A stretch of DNA of 64,000 nucleotides from an uncultured Draconibacterium sp. (GTDB taxonomy: Bacteria; Bacteroidota; Bacteroidia; Bacteroidales; Prolixibacteraceae): NCBI RefSeq assembly GCF_963676815.1, contig NZ_OY781365.1:3878501-3942500 (forward strand), given 5' to 3'. The notes beneath the pieces are model-generated. The model did not search any database. It was given only the letters and a program-made list of their open reading frames with translations, and had not been told where the DNA came from. The position numbers and the translations under genes were made by a program. Position 1 is the stretch's first letter; the number at the start of each line of letters is the position of its first letter. Shown in pieces: positions 56,500 to 64,000 of the stretch.

Positions 56500-57813
56500 A
56501 TGAGATACTATAGTACAAATAAAAATACCCCCGATGTTTCTTTAAAAGAAGCCGTTGTAAAAGGGTTGGCTGCCGATAATGGTTTGTTTATGCCCGAACG
56601 GATTGAAAAATTCGAACCGGCTTTTTTTGATGGAATCCAAAATCTGTCGTTTCAGGAAATTGCTTTCGAAGTTGCGAAGAAATTTTTTGGCGAAGATATT
56701 GAAGAGGCAAAACTAAAAGAGATTGTTTACGATACATTGCAATTTGATTGTCCGGTTGTAAAAGTTACCGATTCTATCTATTCGCTGGAATTGTTTCATG
56801 GACCAACACTGGCATTTAAAGATGTGGGAGCGCGCTTTATGGCGCGTTTGCTCAATTATTTTCTGGGCAAACAAGAGCAGTTGGTAAACGTTTTGGTAGC
56901 CACATCGGGCGATACCGGAAGTGCAGTTGCCAACGGATTTCTCGGAGTCGAAGGCATTCATGTTTATGTGCTTTATCCAAAAGGCAAAGTGAGTGATATT
57001 CAGGAATCGCAGTTTACAACATTGGGGCAGAATATTACAGCCCTTGAGGTGGAAGGAACTTTTGATGATTGTCAGCATTTGGTAAAAACAGCTTTTCTGG
57101 ATGAAGACCTGAATAAAAAATTAGTACTGACATCAGCAAACTCGATAAATGTAGCGCGTTTTCTTCCGCAGGCATTTTATTATTTTAATGCTTATGCCCG
57201 CCTGAAAGAAGCAGGCAAACTTGATGATAAGAAGTTCGTTGTTTCGGTGCCAAGCGGAAACTTTGGAAATCTTACAGCCGGCTTAATTGCAGCAGAAATG
57301 GGCTTACCGGTTGAACAATTTATTGCGGCAAATAACGAAAACGACGTAGTTTTTGAGTACCTCGAAAGTGGAGAATACAAACCACGACCGTCTGTTGAAA
57401 CCATTGCCAATGCAATGGATGTTGGTGCGCCGAGTAATTTTGCCCGCATTTTGGATCTTTATCAGCACGATCATGCGATAATTTCAAATATGATAAAAGG
57501 TTATCGTTATTCTGATGAGCAAATCAGAGCGGTGATTCTAAAAGTTTATAACGAACAAAATTACCTTTGCGATCCGCACGGAGCTTGCGGTTACCAATCT
57601 TTATGTGAGTATTTAGCCGACGATGAAATTGGAATTTATTTAGAAACTGCCCATCCGGCAAAGTTTACCGAAACGGTAGAAAATGTGATTGGAAAAGGTA
57701 AAGTCGTTTTACCTGAGAAGCTTGCTGCCTTTATGAAAGGCGAAAAACAAAGTGAGCAAATGACCAAAGACTACGAAAATTTTAGAAGTTTTCTACTAAA
57801 AACCGTAGTTTAA
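56500..57813 (+). CDS. thrC: Threonine synthase
   Basis: PLP enzyme that converts O-phosphohomoserine to threonine. 437 residues; the PLP lysine is Lys107 (GPTLAFKDVGARF), and the Ser/Gly-rich phosphate loop is VPSGNFGNLTAG. N-terminal MRYYSTNKNTPDVSLKEAVVKG fits the class with a small N-terminal domain. It completes the pathway begun by thrA. A TATTTTTG box (56484) lies only 9 bp before the start codon and is doubtful as a promoter. Confidence 0.96.
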   Translation: MRYYSTNKNTPDVSLKEAVVKGLAADNGLFMPERIEKFEPAFFDGIQNLSFQEIAFEVAKKFFGEDIEEAKLKEIVYDTLQFDCPVVKVTDSIYSLELFHGPTLAFKDVGARFMARLLNYFLGKQEQLVNVLVATSGDTGSAVANGFLGVEGIHVYVLYPKGKVSDIQESQFTTLGQNITALEVEGTFDDCQHLVKTAFLDEDLNKKLVLTSANSINVARFLPQAFYYFNAYARLKEAGKLDDKKFVVSVPSGNFGNLTAGLIAAEMGLPVEQFIAANNENDVVFEYLESGEYKPRPSVETIANAMDVGAPSNFARILDLYQHDHAIISNMIKGYRYSDEQIRAVILKVYNEQNYLCDPHGACGYQSLCEYLADDEIGIYLETAHPAKFTETVENVIGKGKVVLPEKLAAFMKGEKQSEQMTKDYENFRSFLLKTVV

Positions 57814-57841
57814 ATAACAGCACGAACATGAACTGTTAGCC

Positions 57842-57849
57842 TATTTTTG
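57842..57849 (+). promoter_or_regulatory. Possible promoter -7 box TATTTTTG for sigA
   Basis: Exact TAnnTTTG between thrC and the sigma factor gene; it would give a ~125-nt leader. Confidence 0.45.
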
Positions 57850-57980
57850 CGTTTTATGAGGTGATGATAAGTGTAATTGTAAGTTTTTTAAATTTAGAGT
57901 GTTACTTTTATCCCCAGAAAGTAATATTAATGTACAGGATATCATTTTCACAAAGAGAATTAATGTTAACAGATTAATAT

Positions 57981-58847
57981 ATGAGACAACTAAAAATTAC
58001 CAAACAGGTAACTAACCGCGACACCCTCTCGCTGGACAAGTACCTGCATGAAATTGGCAAGGTTGAGTTGTTGTCTGCGGAAAAGGAAGTGGAGCTGGCC
58101 AAGCGCATCAAAAAAGGAGACCGTGAAGCTTTAGAAACACTGATAAAGGCGAATTTAAGATTTGTCGTTTCGGTGTCGAAACAATACCAAAACCAAGGAC
58201 TTAGCTTACCCGATTTAATTAACGAAGGAAACCTGGGATTGATAAAAGCCGCAGAGCGATTTGACGAAACCCGTGGCTTTAAATTTATTTCGTATGCTGT
58301 TTGGTGGATTCGGCAGTCGATTTTGCAGGCTTTGGCCGAGCAATCGCGAATTGTACGCTTACCATTAAATAAGATTGGCTCAATAAATAAAATCAACAAA
58401 GCATTTAATAAGCTCGAGCAGGAATATCAGCGCGAACCCACGGTTGATGAAGTAGCCGAACTAATGGAATCGAAACCAGACCTGGTAGAAGATTCAATGA
58501 ATTTTTCAAGTACGCATGTGTCAATGGATGCTCCTCTTCGGGAAGAAGAAGGAAACAGCCTGTATGATGTAATGCTGAATGAAGATTCGCCAAATCCTGA
58601 CGGAGAATTGATGGATAACTCTTTGCGCAAGGAAATAGAGCGATCATTGTCGACCTTGGGAGAGCGTGAAGCTGAAATTTTACGTTACTACTTTGGTTTA
58701 AAAGGTTATCAGGCACACACGCTTGAAGAAATTGGCGATGTTTTTGGATTAACACGTGAACGTGTTCGACAGATTAAAGAAAAAGCAATAAAAAAACTAA
58801 AAAATCAATACCGCAACAGGTTACTAAAATCGTACCTGGGTAAATAA
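57981..58847 (+). CDS. rpoD: Primary sigma factor, short Bacteroidota type
   Basis: 288 residues: region 1.2 (TLSLDKYLHEIGKVELLSAEKE-like), region 2 (KANLRFVVSVSKQYQNQGLSL; RGFKFISYAVWWIRQSI), region 3 and region 4 HTH (LEEIGDVFGLTRERVRQIKEKA). It lacks the large non-conserved region and region 1.1 of E. coli RpoD, which is normal for the phylum's SigA. It is the factor expected to read the TAnnTTTG promoters seen in this window. Confidence 0.96.
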   Translation: MRQLKITKQVTNRDTLSLDKYLHEIGKVELLSAEKEVELAKRIKKGDREALETLIKANLRFVVSVSKQYQNQGLSLPDLINEGNLGLIKAAERFDETRGFKFISYAVWWIRQSILQALAEQSRIVRLPLNKIGSINKINKAFNKLEQEYQREPTVDEVAELMESKPDLVEDSMNFSSTHVSMDAPLREEEGNSLYDVMLNEDSPNPDGELMDNSLRKEIERSLSTLGEREAEILRYYFGLKGYQAHTLEEIGDVFGLTRERVRQIKEKAIKKLKNQYRNRLLKSYLGK

Positions 58848-58856
58848 ACGTAACTT

Positions 58857-59507
58857 ATGAGAGCTTTGGTATCACCCTCAATACTATCAGCTGACTTTAA
58901 CAATCTTGGAACCGACATTGAAATGATCAACAAAAGCGTTGCTGATTATATTCATTTTGATGTGATGGACGGTGTGTTTGTTCCAAATATTTCGTTTGGA
59001 ATTCCGGTAATTAAACATGTAAAAAAAATTGCTCAAAAACCATTGGATGTGCATTTGATGATTGTTGAGCCTGATAAATTTATAGAACCATTTGTTGAGG
59101 CCGGGGCATCGATTATAACAGTGCACTATGAAGTATGCAGGCATTTACACCGTACAATTCAGTTGATAAAATCGTTTGGTGCAAAGGCAAGTGTATGTCT
59201 TAATCCTCACACTCCGGTAGCTGTTCTTGAAGATATTATTGGTGATTTGGATATGGTTTTATTGATGTCGGTAAATCCTGGTTTTGGAGGCCAGCAATTT
59301 ATTGAAAACACATACAAGAAAGTCGCCCAATTACGCGCAATGATTGATAAAACAAACGCTGATTGTATCATTGAAGTTGATGGCGGAGTAAATTACGAAA
59401 CCGGAAAAAAACTGCTTGATGTTGGTGCAAATGTGCTGGTAGCGGGTAGTTTTGTTTTTAGTGCTGATAATCCTTCAGAAATTATTTCAGGATTGAAATC
59501 ATTGTGA
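58857..59507 (+). CDS. rpe: Ribulose-phosphate 3-epimerase
   Basis: 216 residues, TIM barrel. SPSILSADFNNLG opens the fold; HFDVMDGVFVPNISFG carries metal His/Asp residues; HLMIVEP and VDGGVNYETG complete the site. Interconverts ribulose- and xylulose-5-phosphate. Starts 9 bp after the sigma factor and overlaps the convergent FeoB-associated gene by 9 bp. Confidence 0.96.
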   Translation: MRALVSPSILSADFNNLGTDIEMINKSVADYIHFDVMDGVFVPNISFGIPVIKHVKKIAQKPLDVHLMIVEPDKFIEPFVEAGASIITVHYEVCRHLHRTIQLIKSFGAKASVCLNPHTPVAVLEDIIGDLDMVLLMSVNPGFGGQQFIENTYKKVAQLRAMIDKTNADCIIEVDGGVNYETGKKLLDVGANVLVAGSFVFSADNPSEIISGLKSL

Positions 59508-59747
59508 TGATGGTACGGCATTGTCGTGGCACTCATCAATATTTTTTTCAATAACCTTTCGTGGCAAATCCCTCAAAGCACAATCTCCTGCAGCGCAGTC
59601 GGAGCAATTGTGTACCATCGTTATTTTATCCTTTTTAAAATTGGTTGTTTTGGCTTTAGCCGGCTTAAAAAAACGACGATACACCTTTAATCCTGCCCAA
59701 AAAACAGCAGCAGCAATAATCAGATATGTCAGAATTTCCTGTACCAT
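59499..59747 (-). CDS. FeoB-associated Cys-rich membrane protein
   Basis: 82 residues from the Met at 59747: one N-terminal helix (about 5-23) and a tail with NCSDCAAGDCALRD, the cysteine cluster of the FeoB-associated family. It starts 1 bp after feoB. It replaces FeoC in many non-proteobacterial Feo systems; a role in metal handling or electron transfer is supposed. Confidence 0.85.
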   Translation of the reverse strand: MVQEILTYLIIAAAVFWAGLKVYRRFFKPAKAKTTNFKKDKITMVHNCSDCAAGDCALRDLPRKVIEKNIDECHDNAVPSSQ

Positions 59748-59748
59748 T

Positions 59749-62211
59749 TTATATGAATAACATTCCAATATTGTAAGTGACTAATGCTGCCACCCAAGCC
59801 AGCGATGTGGTGTATAAAACGGAAAACGCTGCCCATTTCCACGAGCCCGATTCATTTTTAATAGTAGCTACAACACCAATGCACGGGAAGTAGATAAGAA
59901 TGAAAATAATAAAAGCCAAAGCTGCCGGAGTAGAAAATACCGGTTGGCCTTTTTTGTTCCCAACCTGGTGTACCTCATTTTTTAATTTTTCCTGCAGGTT
60001 AATGGTTGTTTCGCCATCCTGAGATTGGTACAAAACGCCCATGGTACTTACCACAATTTCTTTGGCTGGCAGTCCGGCTACAACTGCAATACTCATTTTC
60101 CAATCAAATCCAAGCGGACTCATTATTGGTTGAATAAGTTTCCCGGTTCGGCCAAGATAAGAGTTTATCAATCGGTCGGATTCCATTGCGTGATTCACTT
60201 CCGCAATACGTTCTTCTTTTTGTATTTCAGGAAGTTCCGAGTTTGCTATTTGCTCAATTTCAGTTTCAAAACCAGCCGTATTTTCTGTTTTTCTTGGAAA
60301 ATATTCAAGTGCCCATATAATGATAACACCCAATAATATTATTGTTCCGATCTTTTTTAGGTAATGCTGGGTTTTATCCCACATATGGTAAACCACATTC
60401 CGAAATGTTGGCAAACGATAGGTGGGGAGCTCCATTACAAATGGTGTTTCTTTATTTTTGAAAACTGTTTTGTTGAGTACCTGCGCAGTAATAAAGGCAA
60501 ACAATATTCCAACCGCGTAAATACCTATTAAAACCCAGGCTTCGTATTTTTGAAAAAAAGCTGAAATAATAAGAATATAAACCGGTAGCCGTGCACTGCA
60601 CGACATAAACGGAATGATTAGCATTGTTAGAATACGATCGCCACGATTACGCATTGAGCGCGTTGCTAAAATTGCCGGAACGTTGCATCCAAAACCCATG
60701 ATCATTGGGATGAACGAACGACCGTGCAAGCCAAAGCGGTGCATAATATTGTCCATTATAAAGGCAGCACGCGCCATGTATCCCGAGCCTTCGAGCAAGG
60801 ATATAAAAAAGAACAAAATGAGGATATTGGGCAAAAATACCAGAACACTTCCGGCACCACCAATAATACCATCAACCAGCAAGTCATTTAACATCCCATC
60901 CGGAATTATATTACCTACAAAATTTCCAAGTGCTACAACGCCCATATCAATCCAGTCCATTGGGTAAGCACCTAGTTTAAAGGTAGTCCAGAATATAAAA
61001 AATAACAGTGCAGTAAATATTGGAAATCCCAGGTAGCGGTTGGTTAAAATGCTGTCAATTTTTTCCGAACGGGTTTTCTTCTCTTTATGTTTGTTGCTGT
61101 AAGTTTCGCGTAAAGCACCGGCAATAAAACTGTATTTGGCATTGGCAATAACCGTTTCGCTATCGTCATTTTCCAGCAGTTCTATTTTCTTTATCTCCTT
61201 CAGTGTAACTTCCTGTATCTCGTCGTAGTTTGAATACTTCGACAATAACTCGATTACCTGATTGTCTTTTTCGAGTAATTTAATTGCCAGAAAACGTGAT
61301 GATATTTTGTCGGTTATTGGCTTGTCTTCTTTAATTTTTTTACGGATTGTACTAACCGACTCTTCAATTTGTTTTCCGTAATTTATATGAATGTGGCGCG
61401 ATAAGGTATCTCGTCCTTCAAAAACTTCAATTACTTTTTCTACTAATGTATCAAGACCTTGTCCTTTAGAACTTACCGTTGGAATCAGCGGAATTCCAAC
61501 CAGTTTCGATAGCTCTTCTTTGTCGAGTTTAAGTTTGTTCTTTTCCAACTCGTCGAACATGTTCAGGGCCATAATAACCCTCAAATCCATGTCGATTAAT
61601 TGAGTGGTTAAAAACAGGCTCCTTTCAAGGTTGGTAGAATCAAGAACATTGATAACGATATCGGGCGTTTGTTCGTAAATAAATTTCCTTACAAATATTT
61701 CTTCCTTTGAATAGGCTGTTAAGCTGTAGGTTCCGGGCAGATCGTAAAAGTTAAATGTATAATCGCCGTTTTTAAATGTAGCTTTATGAACATCAACAGT
61801 AACACCACTGTAATTGCCAACTTTTTCTTTCGAGCCCGAAATAAAATTAAACAGGGTGGTTTTTCCGCAATTGGGATTACCAACCAAGGCAATATTAATT
61901 GTTTTTGTGCGTGCCGACTGATCGATAAGATCAATGTTTCGGTCGATGGTGCCCTTGTATTTATCTGTTGATGCTTTTTTAAACTCGGCGGCTGGAATTA
62001 CTTCAATTTGATCGGCTTCCGATTTTCGTAAAGTAATGTTGTAATTAAGTATTTTGTATTCGCTGGGACCTTTGAATGGCGCATTTTTAATTGCCCTGAC
62101 TTCATTTCCACGAATGAATCCCATTTCAGTAATTCTCTTCCGGAACGAACCATGACCTAAAACTTTGGTGATAACCACCGGTTCATTATTTCTTGCCTCG
62201 CTTAATTTCAC
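59749..62211 (-). CDS. feoB: FeoA-FeoB fusion, ferrous iron transporter
   Basis: 820 residues. The first ~75 are a FeoA SH3-like domain (MKLSEARNNEPVVITKVLGH, MGFIRGNEVRAI); the GTPase domain follows with G1 GNPNCGKT (111-118), G3 DLPGTYSL and G4 NMFD; the membrane part has the two Gate motifs with Cys residues (FGCNVPAILATR and PAKEIVVSTMGVLY). It imports Fe2+ through the inner membrane. The start codon is GTG (complement of CAC at 62209-62211). Confidence 0.95.
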   Translation of the reverse strand: MKLSEARNNEPVVITKVLGHGSFRKRITEMGFIRGNEVRAIKNAPFKGPSEYKILNYNITLRKSEADQIEVIPAAEFKKASTDKYKGTIDRNIDLIDQSARTKTINIALVGNPNCGKTTLFNFISGSKEKVGNYSGVTVDVHKATFKNGDYTFNFYDLPGTYSLTAYSKEEIFVRKFIYEQTPDIVINVLDSTNLERSLFLTTQLIDMDLRVIMALNMFDELEKNKLKLDKEELSKLVGIPLIPTVSSKGQGLDTLVEKVIEVFEGRDTLSRHIHINYGKQIEESVSTIRKKIKEDKPITDKISSRFLAIKLLEKDNQVIELLSKYSNYDEIQEVTLKEIKKIELLENDDSETVIANAKYSFIAGALRETYSNKHKEKKTRSEKIDSILTNRYLGFPIFTALLFFIFWTTFKLGAYPMDWIDMGVVALGNFVGNIIPDGMLNDLLVDGIIGGAGSVLVFLPNILILFFFISLLEGSGYMARAAFIMDNIMHRFGLHGRSFIPMIMGFGCNVPAILATRSMRNRGDRILTMLIIPFMSCSARLPVYILIISAFFQKYEAWVLIGIYAVGILFAFITAQVLNKTVFKNKETPFVMELPTYRLPTFRNVVYHMWDKTQHYLKKIGTIILLGVIIIWALEYFPRKTENTAGFETEIEQIANSELPEIQKEERIAEVNHAMESDRLINSYLGRTGKLIQPIMSPLGFDWKMSIAVVAGLPAKEIVVSTMGVLYQSQDGETTINLQEKLKNEVHQVGNKKGQPVFSTPAALAFIIFILIYFPCIGVVATIKNESGSWKWAAFSVLYTTSLAWVAALVTYNIGMLFI

Positions 62212-62325
62212 TCTCTTCCCTGCTTTCTGAATTTAATTTAAATAAAAATAAGCGTACAAATATATTTAAATTCCTATGATAAAAAATAAAATATATTTGT
62301 TCTTTACATAGTGACAACAAGTGGT

Positions 62326-62333
62326 TATTTTTG
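62326..62333 (+). promoter_or_regulatory. Promoter -7 box TATTTTTG upstream of the 62355 gene
   Basis: Exact TAnnTTTG, 21 bp before the ATG. A second one (TATATTTG, 62292-62299) lies farther upstream. AAGGAGG (62342-62348) is an unusually strong Shine-Dalgarno for this phylum. Confidence 0.6.
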
Positions 62334-62354
62334 TTCGAACGAAGGAGGCAATAA

Positions 62355-63107
62355 ATGGAGGAAGACAAATTTTATAACAATATTCAGAAAGCATTGGATG
62401 ATTTGCCCGAGAACTTCAGTATTCTTGAGGAACAGATTGATGTTGGTATTCAGATGAAATATTTTGAGTTTGCCAAATTGTTAAAGGGCAAAGAAATTTC
62501 GGAAGAATGTTTTGAGGCAAGAGAAGAACTTTTTGATGCTGAGGTAGATGAAGAGCGGAAAAAGGAAATTTTAACCGCGATTGCTGTTTACGATGATGTG
62601 AAAGCATATCGTACGCTGGAAAAGTTTGTAAAGGAAGCTGAAGGTGATTTAAAACAGTGGGGAACTCTTGCATTGCAGGAAAGCAGAATGTTAATGCACA
62701 GCTCGTTGCTTGATGAGCAGCAGGTATTTATTTCTACCGGACTTGGGGGAAAAGGACAAAAACTAAGGTACTTTGTCGTATTCCTTTCGGTAAATGAACA
62801 CGAAATGTTAAGCAAAACTCAACAAAAACTTCTTAAAGATGAGTTAATATTCGAATTAAATCATCACGAAGGTGAATTTGAATCGATGGATTTTATGGAA
62901 GGTTTTTCGTCAGCACTGGTTATGTTGCCTATTACTGCCGAAATAAAAGATACATTTCAGAATGTAATTAATGAATGCAATCAGTACGGAGGCTTTTTGC
63001 GTGAAGATATGGTGATTACCAATGTTAAAATATTGTCTCGGGGTGAGATTATTCAATTAATACACCAAAAGAAAAATAAGCCCGGCGATGAGTTGGAAGA
63101 TGAATAA
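62355..63107 (+). CDS. Hypothetical cytoplasmic protein (250 aa)
   Basis: A mostly helical, acidic protein with no signal peptide. The segment KAYRTLEKFVKEAEGDLKQWGTLALQESRML resembles HEAT/TPR-like helices; the second half (QQVFISTGLGGKGQKLRYFV) is alpha/beta. I know it only as a conserved hypothetical of Bacteroidales-type genomes. It has its own promoter and Shine-Dalgarno, divergent from feoB. Confidence 0.7.
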   Translation: MEEDKFYNNIQKALDDLPENFSILEEQIDVGIQMKYFEFAKLLKGKEISEECFEAREELFDAEVDEERKKEILTAIAVYDDVKAYRTLEKFVKEAEGDLKQWGTLALQESRMLMHSSLLDEQQVFISTGLGGKGQKLRYFVVFLSVNEHEMLSKTQQKLLKDELIFELNHHEGEFESMDFMEGFSSALVMLPITAEIKDTFQNVINECNQYGGFLREDMVITNVKILSRGEIIQLIHQKKNKPGDELEDE

Positions 63108-63261
63108 GTTTGGGTGTGGTTAATGAAGTTAATATGGAAAAATACTCGTAATGATTTGGTTAGTTTGCGCTTGAATATTATCGTCGGAACGGTAGAAGAA
63201 AAGGAATTGTAATTAATTTCAAAAAAATCTTGCGCAGATTTGTATTTATACAAATAAGCGC

Positions 63262-63269
63262 TATATTTG
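63262..63269 (+). promoter_or_regulatory. Promoter -7 box TATATTTG for tRNA-Arg
   Basis: Exact TAnnTTTG, 26 bp before the mature tRNA 5' end. Confidence 0.7.
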
Positions 63270-63295
63270 CACCGCTTTTAAAGCAAACACGTTCT

Positions 63296-63372
63296 GGACC
63301 TGTAGCTTAATTGGATAGAGCACCTGACTACGGATCAGGAGGTTAGGGGTTCGAGTCCCTTCAGGTTCACCA
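63296..63372 (+). tRNA. tRNA-Arg (anticodon ACG)
   Basis: Cloverleaf: acceptor GGACCTG/CAGGTTC, D-arm GCTTAATTGGATAGAGC, anticodon stem CCTGA/TCAGG with loop CTACGGA (anticodon ACG, read as ICG), T-arm AGGGG-TTCGAGT-CCCTT and an encoded CCA (to 63372). It decodes CGN arginine codons. Confidence 0.96.
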
Positions 63373-63378
63373 GGAAAC

Positions 63379-63410
63379 AAGGCGCTTACAGAAATGTAAG
63401 CGCCTTTTAT
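63379..63410 (+). terminator. tRNA-Arg terminator
   Basis: AAGGCGCTTAC/GTAAGCGCCTT stem with six-base loop, then TTATTTTT. Confidence 0.85.
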
Positions 63411-63417
63411 TTTTAAT

Positions 63418-63439
63418 GGGTACAACATAGGTACAACAA
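63418..63439. repeat. Direct repeat GGTACAACA, possible integrase arm site
   Basis: GGGTACAACAT is followed directly by AGGTACAACAA. Such WGGTACAAC words are often seen beside tRNA-targeting integrases in this phylum, in my experience of these sequences. Supports an integrated element downstream. Confidence 0.4.
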
Positions 63440-63668
63440 AATCACCCAATAAAAACCACTAAAAACTACCAGATACATATAGTCATTCTATGTTATTCAA
63501 CATTTCGAAAGCCAAATACAGCCAAATGAGCGTAAAAGCTACGCCAACACGGATTTTCATTTGATTGCACCTGATAGATTATTTACTTTTAATCGGTTAA
63601 TTATCAATGCTATTGAAAAAATAAAATAATGTTGATGATTACCGGAACCTGTTAACAGATGAGCCAAT

Positions 63669-64000
63669 ATGGAAACAATAATCAAGAAATCAGGAGTAAT
63701 GATATTTCGATTCAACCGGAAACTCCGATGGATCTTCAATATTAGAATATTACGCAACCACAATACAACGATCCTTTTTATCCTGTTTGTTTGTCTTCTG
63801 ATTTTGTTATTCGGACTCTGGGGCATGGGCTTTTCATTTATCCATGTTATCCTCTACTCTGCCATAAGCATAACAATACTTTTCTTGACTTTACTTTTTA
63901 TCGGATCACTGAATGAAGCACGAAGATTATCCAAACAAGTACCTTCCGGTTGTTTCCTATTTTTGAAAAGTAATCTGAACGGAATCTATCTACCAGTCCT
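63669..64000 (+). CDS. Membrane protein, 3' end outside window
   Basis: An ATG at 63669 opens a frame that stays open to the window end (110 codons). It is basic at the N-terminus (KKSGVMIFRFNRKLRW) and has two hydrophobic segments (about 35-60 and 65-83). No family is recognised. Its position right after a tRNA gene and possible att repeats suggests a gene of an integrated element. The ORF on the opposite strand here looks like a shadow. Confidence 0.5.
   Translation, partial: METIIKKSGVMIFRFNRKLRWIFNIRILRNHNTTILFILFVCLLILLFGLWGMGFSFIHVILYSAISITILFLTLLFIGSLNEARRLSKQVPSGCFLFLKSNLNGIYLPV

Noticed and set aside
63557..63826. 89-residue minus-strand ORF near the window end
   Set aside because: It lacks motifs and overlaps the plus-strand membrane-protein frame that continues past the window.

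Overview
The window reads as chromosomal DNA of a Bacteroidota bacterium, most likely from the marine or environmental Marinilabiliales/Prolixibacteraceae side of the phylum. This rests on gene content and promoter style, not on a database search. The supporting signs are: promoters of the TAnnTTTG type in front of many genes; a short (288 aa) primary sigma factor; a complete Bat (aerotolerance) operon; mitochondrial-type citrate synthase and aconitase; a BtuG-like surface lipoprotein with an acidic export signal; a TonB-dependent B12 receptor; and a carotenoid operon of the Bacteroidota type. The DNA is moderately AT-rich and densely coding.

Layout. 1-1270: the end of a SIMPL-domain gene, a ~150 bp multi-hairpin intergenic element, and two small hypothetical genes. 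1335-8248 (minus): an operon for the oxidative branch of the TCA cycle to 2-oxoglutarate (aconitase, eukaryotic-type NADP-isocitrate dehydrogenase, a GxxExxY gene flanked by inverted repeats, an E. coli-type isocitrate dehydrogenase predicted to use NAD, citrate synthase). 8557-15652 (minus): a tightly overlapped nine-gene carotenoid operon (crtB, idi, crtZ, fused lycopene cyclase, cruF-like hydratase, acyltransferase, glycosyltransferase, a TPR protein, a CrtI/CrtD desaturase). 15857-24385 (minus): moxR, DUF58, a BatD-related gene and batA-batE. 24847-27161: a small hypothetical gene, hsp20 and truA. 27142-32865: an AraC-type regulator divergent from a full trans-4-hydroxy-L-proline catabolic operon that ends in 2-oxoglutarate.

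32964-46401 (plus) is a cobalamin locus with two B12 riboswitches. The first precedes btuF, a corrinoid adenosyltransferase and btuCD. The second precedes btuB, a BtuG-like lipoprotein and a DUF4430 (transcobalamin C-terminal-like) protein. These are followed by cobU, cobT, cobS, cobC, cobQ and cbiB. 46402-47540 has no protein gene but holds the most striking feature of the window: five tandem copies of what looks like a ~85-nt small RNA gene on the minus strand. Each copy has its own TAnnTTTG promoter, an almost invariant ~50-nt body and a rho-independent terminator whose stem covaries between copies. Four of the five promoters carry the same octamer exactly 29 bp upstream of the -7 box, and the array is a two-unit (about 518 bp) duplication.

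47699-50875 (minus): floA, nfeD, clpS and a TPR-SPOR protein. 51031-58847 (plus): bcp, recA, a threonine operon (thrA fusion, ApgM-type putative homoserine kinase, thrC) and the primary sigma factor. 58857-62211: rpe, convergent with a FeoA-FeoB fusion and its Cys-rich partner. 62355-64000: a hypothetical gene, tRNA-Arg(ACG) with a terminator, and then sequence that looks like the edge of an integrated element, ending in a truncated membrane-protein gene.

The metabolic parts connect: hydroxyproline breakdown and the citrate-to-2-oxoglutarate genes converge on 2-oxoglutarate. The B12 genes cover capture, uptake, adenosylation and the late assembly steps, without corrin-ring synthesis in this window.
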